This document shows, one piece after another, positions 25,727 through 33,787 of a DNA stretch of 48,960 bases. Source of the stretch: Actinomycetota bacterium (GTDB lineage Bacteria > Actinomycetota > Geothermincolia > Geothermincolales > RBG-13-55-18). The DNA lies in the NCBI GenBank assembly GCA_040757835.1, contig JBFLWJ010000003.1, positions 98,000 to 146,959 on the forward strand, read 5' to 3'. Position 1 is the stretch's first letter, and the number at the start of each line of letters is the position of its first letter. The translations under genes and the position numbers were made by a program. The notes below the pieces were generated by a model. That model was not told the DNA's origin, did not search any database, and worked only from the letters and a program-made list of their open reading frames with translations.

Positions 25727-27706
25727 CTATTCCTCGTCCACGACCGTCTTGCGCGTTTCCAGAGCGAGGGGAGCGAAGGGCTCGCCGCCGTCCTCGTAGA
25801 ACTTGCCGAAGAACTCGACGTACTGCAGCCTCAGGGGGTGCACGAAGGCGCCCAGGAAGTTGACGAGCAGGTTGAAGACGTGCCCGCCGAGAAGGACCAC
25901 GAGCATGAAGAGGATGCCCAGGACGGGCACGCCCAGGACCATCCCGGCCATGAGGTTGACCACGAAGCCGATGGCCACGGTGGCCAGGCCCAGGGCGTAG
26001 AGCCTGAGGTACGAGGCCACGTCGCCGATGGTCCCCCCGAAGAGGCCGTAGAGGTTGAAGAGCCCGCCGAAGAACTTGCCGGCCAGCGACTTGCTGGAGA
26101 TGTTGGAGAGGAAGACGATCCCCACCGCTCCCGCCAGCATCACGTACAGGCCCCCGGTCTTGATCGGTCCCACGCCGGCGGCCATCCCCACGCCGAGAAC
26201 CGCGATCCCGAACCACAGCAGCAGCGTGGTGCCCTGCTCGCAGAAGCCCAGCCACCACGAGTTGTTGCGGGCGTTGTCCCACATCTCGATGGCCATTCCC
26301 ACGGAGATGTGGATCAGGCCCAGGGCCACGCAGATGAGCATCAGCGGCTTGGGATTCTTGATGATGTCGATGGTCCCCGGGAACTTGAGGAACCCCGGCA
26401 GCACCTCGCCGTCGATCCCGAAATAGCCGCGCGTGAACACGCCGACCACGATGGTCGCGAGGCCGCAGTAGAAGAAGAGGCGAAGGAAGCTCTTGGTGGT
26501 CCGGGACAGGTCGAGTTTTTTCATGGCCAGCCAGAAGGCGAAGGCCAGGATGAGACCGTATCCCAGGTCGCCGATGCACATGGCGAAGAAGAGGATGAAG
26601 AAGGGGGCGACGAAGGGCGTAGGGTCGGTCTCCTCGTGGTTGGGGATGCCGAAGAGGTTGATGAGGTTCTCCGCCGGCTGGATGCGGCGGCGGTTGACCA
26701 TGAGGGTGGGCGGTATGTCGTCTTCTTCGGGGGCGGCGAACTCCACGTCCGCCTTCTGCCCCAGCCATACAAGCCCCTGCCGCACCTCCTCGACCCTGCT
26801 CTCCTCCACCCATCCCTCCAGGGCCACCACGCTCCGCGTGTGCAGGAGCTTCCCCTTCGTCTCCTCCTTCACGAGGCGGTTATAGAGGAAGTCGCTCAGG
26901 GCCATGACCCTGGGCATGATCGGCAGCCTCCCCTTGATCTCCGCCTCCACCGCCGCCCTGCTCTCCTCCTCCTGCTTCAGCCTCTCCTTCGCGCCCGCTG
27001 TCTCCTCCGCGACGGTCCCGGTCTTGCCGGTGAACTGCACCTGCTCCATGCCGCGCTCCGCCAGCAGGGCGTCGAGTTCCGCGAGGTTGTCCGCGTGGAC
27101 GATGATCGCCAGGTAGATCCCTGTCTTATCGTGGTTGACCTCCTGCAAGGCAGTGTACGGGCAGCGCTCCTCCAGCTCGCTCTCCCAGCCGGCGATGGCT
27201 CCCTCGTCCGCGATCACCAGCCTGTAAGCGATGGAGTTGGCCGCGCCCATCGCGCCCAGGGGACAATCCAGGCCGCTCCAGGGGGCCATCGCCTTCAGGT
27301 CCTCCTGCAGTTCGGCGATGGTGCTCTCGGTATGCCTGAAGCGTATGTCGAGGTCTTCCAGCTCGCGGTATACGCCCTCCAGGTCGATCTCCCTCTCGGC
27401 CTCCGTGAATTCCTCGTAGGTGAGATGGACCCTCGGAGCGAGGATACCGGAGATCATCCCCTTCTTCTTCCCCTCGAACCTTGTGAGCAGGTCGATGATG
27501 AAGTCGCACTTGGCCAGGGTGAGTCGCAGGAGCCTGGTCTCGGGCTCGAAGGGGTCGTGAAGGGGCTTCAGCTCCTCGTCATCCGCGGCGGCCGCGGCGA
27601 CGTCGACGACGTGGACGGTCCCCATGCGGTGCAACTGGTCCAGCAGCTCTTCCCGCATGTCGCGCGGGGCCAGAACGGAGACCTTGGCCATCCTCGCAAT
27701 GGGCAT
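25727..27706 (-). CDS. atpI: V-type ATP synthase/ATPase subunit I (stator, ion half-channel)
   Basis: 659 residues. The N-terminal ~350 residues are cytosolic (MAKVSVLAPRDMREELLDQLHRMG, long helical hairpins, GWVEESRVEEV) and bind the peripheral stalks. The C-terminal half has about eight transmembrane helices beginning near EETDPTPFVAPFFILFFAMC, with GTIGDVASYLRLYALGLA carrying the conserved Arg of the half-channel helix (ASYLRL). ATG 27706 is used; ATG 27691 is an alternative. It is second in the operon, between atpH and atpK. Confidence 0.94.
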   Translation of the reverse strand: MPIARMAKVSVLAPRDMREELLDQLHRMGTVHVVDVAAAAADDEELKPLHDPFEPETRLLRLTLAKCDFIIDLLTRFEGKKKGMISGILAPRVHLTYEEFTEAEREIDLEGVYRELEDLDIRFRHTESTIAELQEDLKAMAPWSGLDCPLGAMGAANSIAYRLVIADEGAIAGWESELEERCPYTALQEVNHDKTGIYLAIIVHADNLAELDALLAERGMEQVQFTGKTGTVAEETAGAKERLKQEEESRAAVEAEIKGRLPIMPRVMALSDFLYNRLVKEETKGKLLHTRSVVALEGWVEESRVEEVRQGLVWLGQKADVEFAAPEEDDIPPTLMVNRRRIQPAENLINLFGIPNHEETDPTPFVAPFFILFFAMCIGDLGYGLILAFAFWLAMKKLDLSRTTKSFLRLFFYCGLATIVVGVFTRGYFGIDGEVLPGFLKFPGTIDIIKNPKPLMLICVALGLIHISVGMAIEMWDNARNNSWWLGFCEQGTTLLLWFGIAVLGVGMAAGVGPIKTGGLYVMLAGAVGIVFLSNISSKSLAGKFFGGLFNLYGLFGGTIGDVASYLRLYALGLATVAIGFVVNLMAGMVLGVPVLGILFMLVVLLGGHVFNLLVNFLGAFVHPLRLQYVEFFGKFYEDGGEPFAPLALETRKTVVDEE

Positions 27707-27729
27707 ACCCTACCCCTGCTTCCGCGTCT

Positions 27730-28053
27730 CTACTCGCCCTTCTCCAGTTTCTCTACCAAGAAAGCCACCGCTTCTTTACGCTTCTCCACCACAACCGCCA
27801 GCAGCCTCATCCTGTCGTACATGTATTCCACCCGGAGTTCCTCGGCCTCTGCCCTGGCGTGTTCGATGATCTCGCGCATCTCCTGCTCGCCCTCCTCCCG
27901 GGCCCTCTCCTCCGCCTCGATCCTGGCTTTCTCGGCCCCGTCCCGGGCGGCGGCGATGGTCTCCTCCGCCATCCTGCGGTAGTAATCGACGACCTGTTCC
28001 GCCTTTTTCTCGGTCTCCCTGACCATGCCCAGCTTTTCCGCCATGGTAGTCAT
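27730..28053 (-). CDS. atpH: V-type ATPase peripheral-stalk subunit H/G
   Basis: About 107 residues, almost entirely charged coiled coil (REEGEQEMREIIEHARAEAE). The ORF is open to 28230, but ATG 28053 is chosen because GGAGGAAAG lies 7-8 bp upstream and the upstream part is AT-rich leader. Position as first gene before atpI matches the archaeal ahaH order. It pairs with subunit E to form the peripheral stalk. Confidence 0.82.
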   Translation of the reverse strand: MTTMAEKLGMVRETEKKAEQVVDYYRRMAEETIAAARDGAEKARIEAEERAREEGEQEMREIIEHARAEAEELRVEYMYDRMRLLAVVVEKRKEAVAFLVEKLEKGE

Positions 28054-28208
28054 GTCCGTCTTTCCTCCCGCATCAAGACCGCGCTCCGGCGACATCCTCT
28101 CCCGTCGTCCCAGGCCCCGGGCCCGCCACCGATGTTCATTTCCCGTAGCCGTTTTATAACCTAAAAAACCATATTTCGGACTCTGAAATTTTATTTTAGC
28201 TTTTCCTA

Positions 28209-28237
28209 ATAATATGTTTTCCTCGATCACTTTTCAA
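28209..28237 (-). promoter_or_regulatory. Candidate promoter of the V-type ATPase operon
   Basis: Minus-strand TTGAAA (28237-28232), 17-bp spacer, TATTAT (28214-28209), in an AT-rich pocket of a GC-rich region. The predicted leader is ~150 nt to atpH, longer than usual. No other comparable promoter is seen before the nine genes, which are spaced by at most ~70 bp. Confidence 0.6.
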
Positions 28238-28495
28238 GGTCGGAAGGTGGCGAAACCGGGGTATGGCTTTCCGCCCCTTATTCCGCTTCGCGCCACCGCA
28301 AGCGGCGCAGCCCTCCCTGCCACACGTGCCCTTGCCGTGGGAACATCTTCCCGGACTCCACGATGCTCTTCAGGTGTTGCGGATAGTGGTGCGAGATCCG
28401 GGCCTTGCCCCGGGCAAGGCTCCGGACGGTCAGGAATGTTGAATCTGCGCCATTATATCACGTGTGGCGGGACATTGTAGCCATGCCGGAGAGGA
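28238..28495. other. Intergenic region between the KTN gene and the ATPase promoter
   Basis: 258 bp; with the promoter and leader the non-coding gap reaches ~440 bp. It contains a short perfect hairpin CCTTGCCC/GGGCAAGG around 28403-28419 and an isolated minus-strand TATAAT near 28453-28458 without a good -35. No gene is supported. A T-tract terminator for the upstream KTN gene is not seen. Confidence 0.4.
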
Positions 28496-29143
28496 TCATC
28501 CGACCAGGGCACGCCTCAGTTCCGCCTCCTTGTCCGGCGAGGTCACGGCGATGATGGTGTCGCCCGGCTCGAGGGTGGTATCACCCCTGGGGATGATGAC
28601 GTCGTCCCCCCGGATGACGGATACCAGGATGCTGCCCCGGGGCAGCCCCAGGTCGCGCAGTGGCCTTCCGCAACAGCGGCAGCGGTCATCCGGCAGGCTC
28701 AGTTCCACCACCACCAGCCTGCCCTTCTTCAGGGTATACAGGTCGACGACCTCCCCCGCCGTGGTCTGCTCCTCGATGACCTGGGCGATGACCGAGGTCG
28801 ACGATATGCCCTCCACCCCGAGCTTCCTGAAAACGCCTTCGTTGCGGGGGTTGTTGATCCTCGCCACCACATGGGGAACGCGGAAGTAAGTCTTGACCAG
28901 TTGGCAGGCGACGAGGTTGTCGTCGTCGTCCCCGGTGACCGCCGCGAAGACCCCCGCATCTCCCACGTCCGCCTCCTCCAGGTAGCGCAGGTCGCAGCCG
29001 TCGCCGAGGACCACCGCGGCCTCCGTTTCCACCGCCAGGCGCTCCCCGGTCTCGCGGCTGCGTTCGATCACCGCCACGCGCCGCCCCCTGGCAATAAGGT
29101 CCCGCGCCAGGAACGAACCTACCTTGCCGCCGCCCATGATCAC
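28496..29143 (-). CDS. TrkA-type KTN/RCK protein (Trk potassium-uptake regulator)
   Basis: 215 residues from GTG 29143; alignment with its paralogs favours ATC at 29152, giving MRIVIMGGGKVGS. An N-terminal Rossmann KTN domain (GGGKVGS, acidic end of beta-2 in VIERS, GDDDDNLVACQLVKT) binds nucleotides (NAD(H)/ATP in the family) and a TrkA_C domain (about 130-215) ends VIIPRGDTTLEPGDTIIAV. It gates the TrkH channel from the cytosol. A cysteine cluster CRCCGR near residue 155 is unusual. It lies 71 bp after the OB-fold-like gene and is probably in the same transcript. Confidence 0.85.
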   Translation of the reverse strand: MIMGGGKVGSFLARDLIARGRRVAVIERSRETGERLAVETEAAVVLGDGCDLRYLEEADVGDAGVFAAVTGDDDDNLVACQLVKTYFRVPHVVARINNPRNEGVFRKLGVEGISSTSVIAQVIEEQTTAGEVVDLYTLKKGRLVVVELSLPDDRCRCCGRPLRDLGLPRGSILVSVIRGDDVIIPRGDTTLEPGDTIIAVTSPDKEAELRRALVG

Positions 29144-29214
29144 TATCCTGATGGCCGCTCACCCACCTTCCCTCATGCCTTACGGCCCGACCTGATTCCG
29201 CCCGGCTTCCACGG

Positions 29215-29790
29215 TCATCTCCTCCTGGCCGGGCTCAGTGACGAGATCACCCTTTTCCTCCATATGCTCCCGAGGACGAGCGCGGCTGCCGCCAGGGCCA
29301 GGACCAGGACCAGCTTCCACCATGCGAAGGGATGGGAGAACGGGTATCCCTGCTCCAGCACCTGCAGCGAGGTGGCGTGGATATCGGTATCCCCGCCGTG
29401 CTCCGGGCAGGCGCGGTTGAACACACCCGTCACGCTCACCCGGTCGCCCTTGTTTTTATATCCTCCCAGTACCTCGATCTGCTCCAGATCGCCCCTTGAC
29501 GCCCATACCGCGATCCCGATATTCGAATACCCGGACAGCTCGCCGCCTTCCTCTATGCTGCGCGTGGCATAGATGTCGTCGTTCACCGTCACCCAGCCAT
29601 AGCCGTCCCGCAACATGACGTCCCCTATGGCTTCCCCGGTGATGGTGACCTCCTTGCCGTCATACGCGGGCATGTCGTTGATGAGTTCCTCGGTGGTCAC
29701 CTCCTCCGCGGCCATGGCGTACCCGCCCCAGGTGGCCAGAAGGACCGCGATGGCGGCGATGACGCATGCGGCCGTGCTCAAGCGTCTCAT
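29215..29790 (-). CDS. OB-fold-like membrane protein coupled to trkH
   Basis: 191 residues. An N-terminal signal segment (AACVIAAIAVLLATWGGYAMA) is followed by an extracytoplasmic ~110-residue domain with OB-fold-like features (GKEVTITGEAIGD, WVTVNDD, KGDRVSVTGVFNRACPEHGG) and one C-terminal transmembrane helix (LVLVLALAAAALVLGSI) ending in basic RKR. The ATG overlaps the trkH stop as ATGA, so translation is coupled. A regulatory or ligand-sensing role toward TrkH is an inference; the family is not recognised. HGGDTDIHA offers possible metal ligands. Confidence 0.7.
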   Translation of the reverse strand: MRRLSTAACVIAAIAVLLATWGGYAMAAEEVTTEELINDMPAYDGKEVTITGEAIGDVMLRDGYGWVTVNDDIYATRSIEEGGELSGYSNIGIAVWASRGDLEQIEVLGGYKNKGDRVSVTGVFNRACPEHGGDTDIHATSLQVLEQGYPFSHPFAWWKLVLVLALAAAALVLGSIWRKRVISSLSPARRR

Positions 29791-31313
29791 CCTCTCACCT
29801 TCCTCGCGGTCCCGCGGCCCCGCAGCAGCGCTCCCCCGAAGGCGAAGAGAGCGATGATGGACATGAACTCCAGGCGCCCCGCCCACATGGCGAAGATGTA
29901 ATAGACCTTCATCGCCGCGGGCATGAGCGGTGACGTGAGCCCGGCCGAGAGTCCGGTGTTGCTCCCCGCCGAGACGGCATCGAAGATGGCCACGTTGGGA
30001 TCGAAACCGTAGAGCACGCCCAGCATCCCCCCCAGGGCATAGATGACCACGTAGCAGATGATGATGAACATGGCCCCCTTGACCATGGCATCGTCCAGCC
30101 AGGTGTCGTGGATATGGTGGATCTTCTCCGCCACCACGGCCGACTCCGGGGAAGCCAGCCTGCGAACCTCCCCCCGCAGGAAGCGGAAGACGATGCCCAT
30201 GCGCAATCCCTTGAAGCCGCCGCCGGTGGAGCAGGCGCTGGCGCCGATGGCCATGGTCAGGATCACGGCCCACATGGCGATGAAACCGAAGTCCTTCCAG
30301 AAGGAGACGGCGTAGATGGTGCTGTTCCCCGTGGTGGTGTGGGCGGAGGCCAGGTTGTAGAAGCCCTTGCGGAAGAACTCCCCCAGGCTTCCGAAGAGCC
30401 CGAACTTGCCGAAGCCGATGGAGAGCATGAACGTCCCCAGCAGGACGGTGGTGGTGAACGACCTCGTCTCTACGTTGCGGTAGACCTCCCGGTGGTCCCC
30501 GGTCCATACCGCGTAGTGCAGGGCGAAGTTGAAGGACCCGATGACGAAGATGACCAGGGTCACCAGCTCGATCAGGAGGCTGTGGTAGTAGAGGAGGTTG
30601 AGGCTCTGGGGGGCGAACCCCCCGGTGGACCAGGCGCCCATGAACAGCCACACCGCGTGCAGCCCGCCCCTCGCCAACGGCATGCCCTCCTCGAGCAGGG
30701 AGGCCCAGAGGAAGAGGCTCCCCACCACCAGGTAGGTGAGGCTGATCATCCAGATGGCCCGCGCCGTGCCCAGGACGTTGGGCAGCAGTTTCTCCTCCTT
30801 GCCCTCGCTGACGTAGATCTTGAAGGCGCCCGCCGTGCCCGCGAAGAGGAAGGTGAGGGCGATGACGATGATCCCCTGCCCTCCGGCGTAGGTGAGCAGG
30901 TGCCTCCACATGTTGAGGCCGTGGGAGGCATGGTCCAGGTCCTGCATGAGGAAGAGCCCGGTGGTGGTGTAGCCGCTCATGAGGTCGAAACACGCGTCCA
31001 GGAACGATTTGAAATGCCCGGAGAGGAAGTGCGGTATGGCCCCGAATACCATGGCCACCAGCCAGCCCCCCGAGGCGATGATGAGGCCGTGGAACCACCC
31101 CAGGTCCCGTTCGCTCCTGCAGGTCAGCTCCATGACCAGCCAGAAGGTGACACAGGCGAGCATGCCCACCAGGAAGTCGAGGACGGTCTCCCACTCCGTG
31201 GCCATGATGGATACCGCGAGGGGGATGGTCATGATCAGCCCCACGCCCAGGATGACGCGCCCGATGCCCCAGCCGATGAGCTTGACGTCTTCCCGTCCCG
31301 GCCTGAGGATCAT
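29787..31313 (-). CDS. trkH: TrkH-type potassium-uptake membrane subunit
   Basis: 508 residues, about ten transmembrane helices with four pore loops. The selectivity-filter segments can all be read: GYTTTGLF, GAWSTGGFAP, AHTTTGNST and AGSNTGLSAG, each keeping the central Gly. It conducts K+ inward at the cytoplasmic membrane with TrkA gating rings. Its start overlaps the stop of the 52-residue ORF and its stop overlaps the next start, both as ATGA. Normal length and intact. Confidence 0.93.
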   Translation of the reverse strand: MILRPGREDVKLIGWGIGRVILGVGLIMTIPLAVSIMATEWETVLDFLVGMLACVTFWLVMELTCRSERDLGWFHGLIIASGGWLVAMVFGAIPHFLSGHFKSFLDACFDLMSGYTTTGLFLMQDLDHASHGLNMWRHLLTYAGGQGIIVIALTFLFAGTAGAFKIYVSEGKEEKLLPNVLGTARAIWMISLTYLVVGSLFLWASLLEEGMPLARGGLHAVWLFMGAWSTGGFAPQSLNLLYYHSLLIELVTLVIFVIGSFNFALHYAVWTGDHREVYRNVETRSFTTTVLLGTFMLSIGFGKFGLFGSLGEFFRKGFYNLASAHTTTGNSTIYAVSFWKDFGFIAMWAVILTMAIGASACSTGGGFKGLRMGIVFRFLRGEVRRLASPESAVVAEKIHHIHDTWLDDAMVKGAMFIIICYVVIYALGGMLGVLYGFDPNVAIFDAVSAGSNTGLSAGLTSPLMPAAMKVYYIFAMWAGRLEFMSIIALFAFGGALLRGRGTARKVRG

Positions 31314-31468
31314 GTCACCAGCGCCTTTACGAGGAACATCAGCCCCAGTGCCGCCAGGGAGATCGCCCCCACGGCGGCCGCCTCGATGAACATGCCCAGC
31401 GCGTAGCCTGCCCAGCGGCGCCAGCGGCTTTCTCCTGCACCCCCTCCGCGCATGTCATCTCCCCTCAT
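31310..31468 (-). CDS. 52-residue single-helix membrane peptide between trkA and trkH
   Basis: Begins MRGDDMRGGG, then a basic patch (SRWRRW) and one transmembrane helix (FIEAAAVGAISLAALGLMFL). It overlaps the upstream KTN gene by ATGA (31468-31465) and trkH by ATGA (31313-31310), which is strong evidence that it is translated. By analogy with small subunits such as KdpF it could stabilise or regulate TrkH; this is inference and no family is recognised. It is short enough to be missed by automatic calling. Confidence 0.7.
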   Translation of the reverse strand: MRGDDMRGGGAGESRWRRWAGYALGMFIEAAAVGAISLAALGLMFLVKALVT

Positions 31469-32148
31469 GTTTCTCCCCTCTCTCCCCGTACGGCGCCCCT
31501 TTTCCCCAGGAGCGCCCGGCGCAGCTCTTCCTCCTGGTCCACGAAGGTGAGCGCGATCACCACGTCCCCCGCCTGCAGGCGGTCCCCTCCCCGGGGGATG
31601 ATGACCTCCTCGCCCCGCGAGATGGAGACGAGGACACAACCGGGGGGAAGCTTGAGTTCTTCTATGACGCAGCCGCACGCTTCGCCACCCTCCGTTGGCA
31701 TATCCAGCTCCACCATGGCCACCTTCCCCTTGTGTAGAGTGCGCAGAGTAGTGATGTCGCCCGCTTCGGTCAGTCCCTCTATCAGCCCCGCGATGACGGA
31801 GGTGCTGGAGACGGCGTCTATGCCCATCAACCCGAATATCTCCTCGTTCTTGGGGTTGTTCACCCTGGCCACCAGGCGGGGTACCTTGAAATGGGTGCGG
31901 GCGAGCTGGCAGGCTACCAGGTTGTCGTCGTCATCACCCGTGACGGCGGCGAATACGTCAGCCCGCCCCGTCTGTGCTTCTTCCTGGTAGCGCCAGTTGC
32001 AGGCATCGCCGTGGAGGATGATGGCATCAAGGGAGGTGGCCAGCTCCCGGCATGCCGCTCCGTCCTTCTCGATCACCGCGACCGCATGACCCCTTGAGGC
32101 CAGCTTGCCGGCGAGGTAGCTCCCCACTCTGCCGCCGCCGCTGATCAC
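31465..32148 (-). CDS. TrkA-type KTN/RCK protein
   Basis: 227 residues from GTG 32148; ATC at 32157 would give MYIVISGGGRVGS, matching the length of all paralogs and the spacing from GGAGGAGGTGAG. KTN Rossmann domain (GGGRVGS, VIEKD, GDDDDNLVACQLART) and TrkA_C domain (VIIPRGGDRLQAGDVVIAL). It forms the cytosolic gating ring for TrkH. CGC near residue 152 (GEACGCVIEEL) lies at the same place as Cys clusters in two paralogs. It is coupled to the following small ORF by ATGA. Confidence 0.87.
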   Translation of the reverse strand: MISGGGRVGSYLAGKLASRGHAVAVIEKDGAACRELATSLDAIILHGDACNWRYQEEAQTGRADVFAAVTGDDDDNLVACQLARTHFKVPRLVARVNNPKNEEIFGLMGIDAVSSTSVIAGLIEGLTEAGDITTLRTLHKGKVAMVELDMPTEGGEACGCVIEELKLPPGCVLVSISRGEEVIIPRGGDRLQAGDVVIALTFVDQEEELRRALLGKRGAVRGERGET

Positions 32149-32163
32149 GATGTAGATACGCCC

Positions 32164-33537
32164 TCACCTCCTCCCCCGGTCTCTGAGATACCTCTCAAGC
32201 CTCCGCGCTGCGCCCTCCCGTGCAAGGGCGGTGATCTCGTCCCCCGCCTCCAGGATGGTGTCTGGACCCGGCAGCACGGCCTCTCCCTCCCTCACCAGGT
32301 ACGCTATCCAGAGGGGCGACACCTTCTCGCACCAGGCCATGGTGCGCCCCGCCCATCTTGGGGGGCAGTCGAACTCGACCAGGCTCAGGCTGCCATCACA
32401 GCAGGTCCCCCGGTGGCGGACCAGGGGGACGAGGACCATCTCCATGACGGTTCGTGCGATGAGTTCCGTTCCCACCACATAGTCCAGCCCCAGGGCCCGG
32501 TAGGTCTCCTGTTTGTCCGGGTTGTAGATGCGGGATACCACCCGTGGCACCCCGAAGACCTCTCTCGCAACCTCGGCGCTCATGAGGTTGGCGTTGTCGT
32601 AGTTGGTCACCGCCGCGAAGGCGTCCGCCTCCTCGATGCCCGCCTCCCTCAGCGTATCTATATCGAAGGACATCCCCTCCACGGCCCGGCCGGGGAACAT
32701 CTTGAACAGCCTCTGGAAGGAGGCGGCGTCCCTGTCGATGACCGTGACCTCGTGACCGTCCAGCGAGAGCATCTCGGCGAGCTGAGCCCCTACACGGCCG
32801 CAACCTGCTATTACCGCTTTCGATCTCCTCTTCTCCCGCCTCTGCCGCACCCCCCACAGGAACGACGCCCCCTTGCGGCCTTTGCCCGGACGAAATCCCG
32901 TCCATCCTACCTCCACGTCACTCCATGCCTCGCGCCTGGCGGCCAGGACCAGGCGGTCTCCCCCCCTGAGTGCGGTGTCGCGGTCCCACCGGATCTGCGT
33001 GCCCGCCCGCGCCAGGGAAAGGATGCGCGTGGAGGCACCGTCCTCAAAGTTACCGGCGAAGACCTCTCCGGTCTCGGGGGGGATTGAGAACTCCACCACC
33101 CTGATGCCCGCGTCCAGGCGCTCCTGGCGCATGATGAGGTCGTGCTGCAGGAGTTTGCCCATGACCGCCTGCGCCACCAGCGCGGTGCCGCAGACGTGGT
33201 CGACGCCAAGACGGTTGAATATATAACGTTTTTCCGGATTGTAGAGGCGCGCCACCGCGGGCACGCCGTATATACGCCGGGCTATCTCCGCGACCATGAG
33301 GTTGGTGTTGTCGAAGTTGGTGACGGCGGCGACGGCCCCCGCCCTCTCGATGCCCGCCTCTTTGAGCAGTCCCTCGTCGAAGGCGACGCCGGTGAGGGTG
33401 ACGCCGTTGAAGGTCCCGCCCAGGCGCGCGAAGGAGCCCTCGTCCCTGTCGATGACGACCACGTCATGGCTTTCGTAGGCGAAAAACTGGGCCAGTTGCG
33501 ACCCTACCCTGCCGCAACCCGTGATGATGACGCGCAT
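32164..33537 (-). CDS. trkA: Two-repeat TrkA (KTN-TrkA_C-KTN-TrkA_C)
   Basis: 457 residues, the length of classical tandem TrkA. Two nucleotide-binding KTN domains (ITGCGRVGSQLAQ at the N-terminus; IAGCGRVGAQLAE near 242) each end beta-2 with VIDRD, and each is followed by a TrkA_C-like domain. The linker around 205-240 is basic. TCCDG occurs in the last quarter. First gene of the Trk operon, with a good promoter ~50 bp upstream. It forms the gating ring of TrkH, alone or mixed with the other KTN proteins. Confidence 0.9.
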   Translation of the reverse strand: MRVIITGCGRVGSQLAQFFAYESHDVVVIDRDEGSFARLGGTFNGVTLTGVAFDEGLLKEAGIERAGAVAAVTNFDNTNLMVAEIARRIYGVPAVARLYNPEKRYIFNRLGVDHVCGTALVAQAVMGKLLQHDLIMRQERLDAGIRVVEFSIPPETGEVFAGNFEDGASTRILSLARAGTQIRWDRDTALRGGDRLVLAARREAWSDVEVGWTGFRPGKGRKGASFLWGVRQRREKRRSKAVIAGCGRVGAQLAEMLSLDGHEVTVIDRDAASFQRLFKMFPGRAVEGMSFDIDTLREAGIEEADAFAAVTNYDNANLMSAEVAREVFGVPRVVSRIYNPDKQETYRALGLDYVVGTELIARTVMEMVLVPLVRHRGTCCDGSLSLVEFDCPPRWAGRTMAWCEKVSPLWIAYLVREGEAVLPGPDTILEAGDEITALAREGAARRLERYLRDRGRR

Positions 33538-33591
33538 CGTGATCGGCTTTCCCGGGATGCCCCCGCTTTGATCCTCGCTCTATAATATCCC

Positions 33592-33620
33592 GTATTACTC
33601 CTATGACATCGCCGTGTCAA
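33592..33620 (-). promoter_or_regulatory. Candidate promoter of the Trk operon
   Basis: Minus-strand TTGACA (33620-33615), 17-bp spacer, TAATAC (33597-33592). The predicted start is near 33585, ~48 nt before ATG 33537. Confidence 0.65.
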
Positions 33621-33723
33621 CGGGTTTGTAGCGGGTTTGTAGCGGGGGTTTCAGAAAGAAAAGACCGGCGGTTCACGGCAGGCCTGAAGCGAGGCGATGG
33701 CTTCGCCGCATCCCACCCTTTCC

Positions 33724-33752
33724 TTGCCCGCGGGGATGGATTATTGTAGATA
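33724..33752 (+). promoter_or_regulatory. Candidate promoter of the P-type ATPase operon
   Basis: TTGCCC (33724-33729), 17-bp spacer, TAGATA (33747-33752), ~30 bp before the TTG start at 33788. It is divergent from the Trk promoter. An 11-bp direct repeat GGGTTTGTAGC lies between the two promoters at about 33620-33645 and could be an operator. Confidence 0.45.
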
Positions 33753-33787
33753 GGATCGACCGTGGTTCTATGACCTGAGGACGGCCA

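Noticed and set aside
25188..26813. 541-codon frame antiparallel in phase to atpI and atpK
   Set aside because: Out-of-frame reading of two clear ATPase genes, with Arg/Gly/His-rich low-complexity translation.
28403..28458. Second promoter and terminator between the KTN gene and atpH
   Set aside because: TATAAT lacks a -35 at the right distance and the CCTTGCCC hairpin lacks a T-tract.
29215..31194. 659-codon frame spanning trkH in another frame
   Set aside because: Only its last 191 codons (from ATG 29790) are a real gene; the rest is Arg/Gly/His-rich shadow of trkH.
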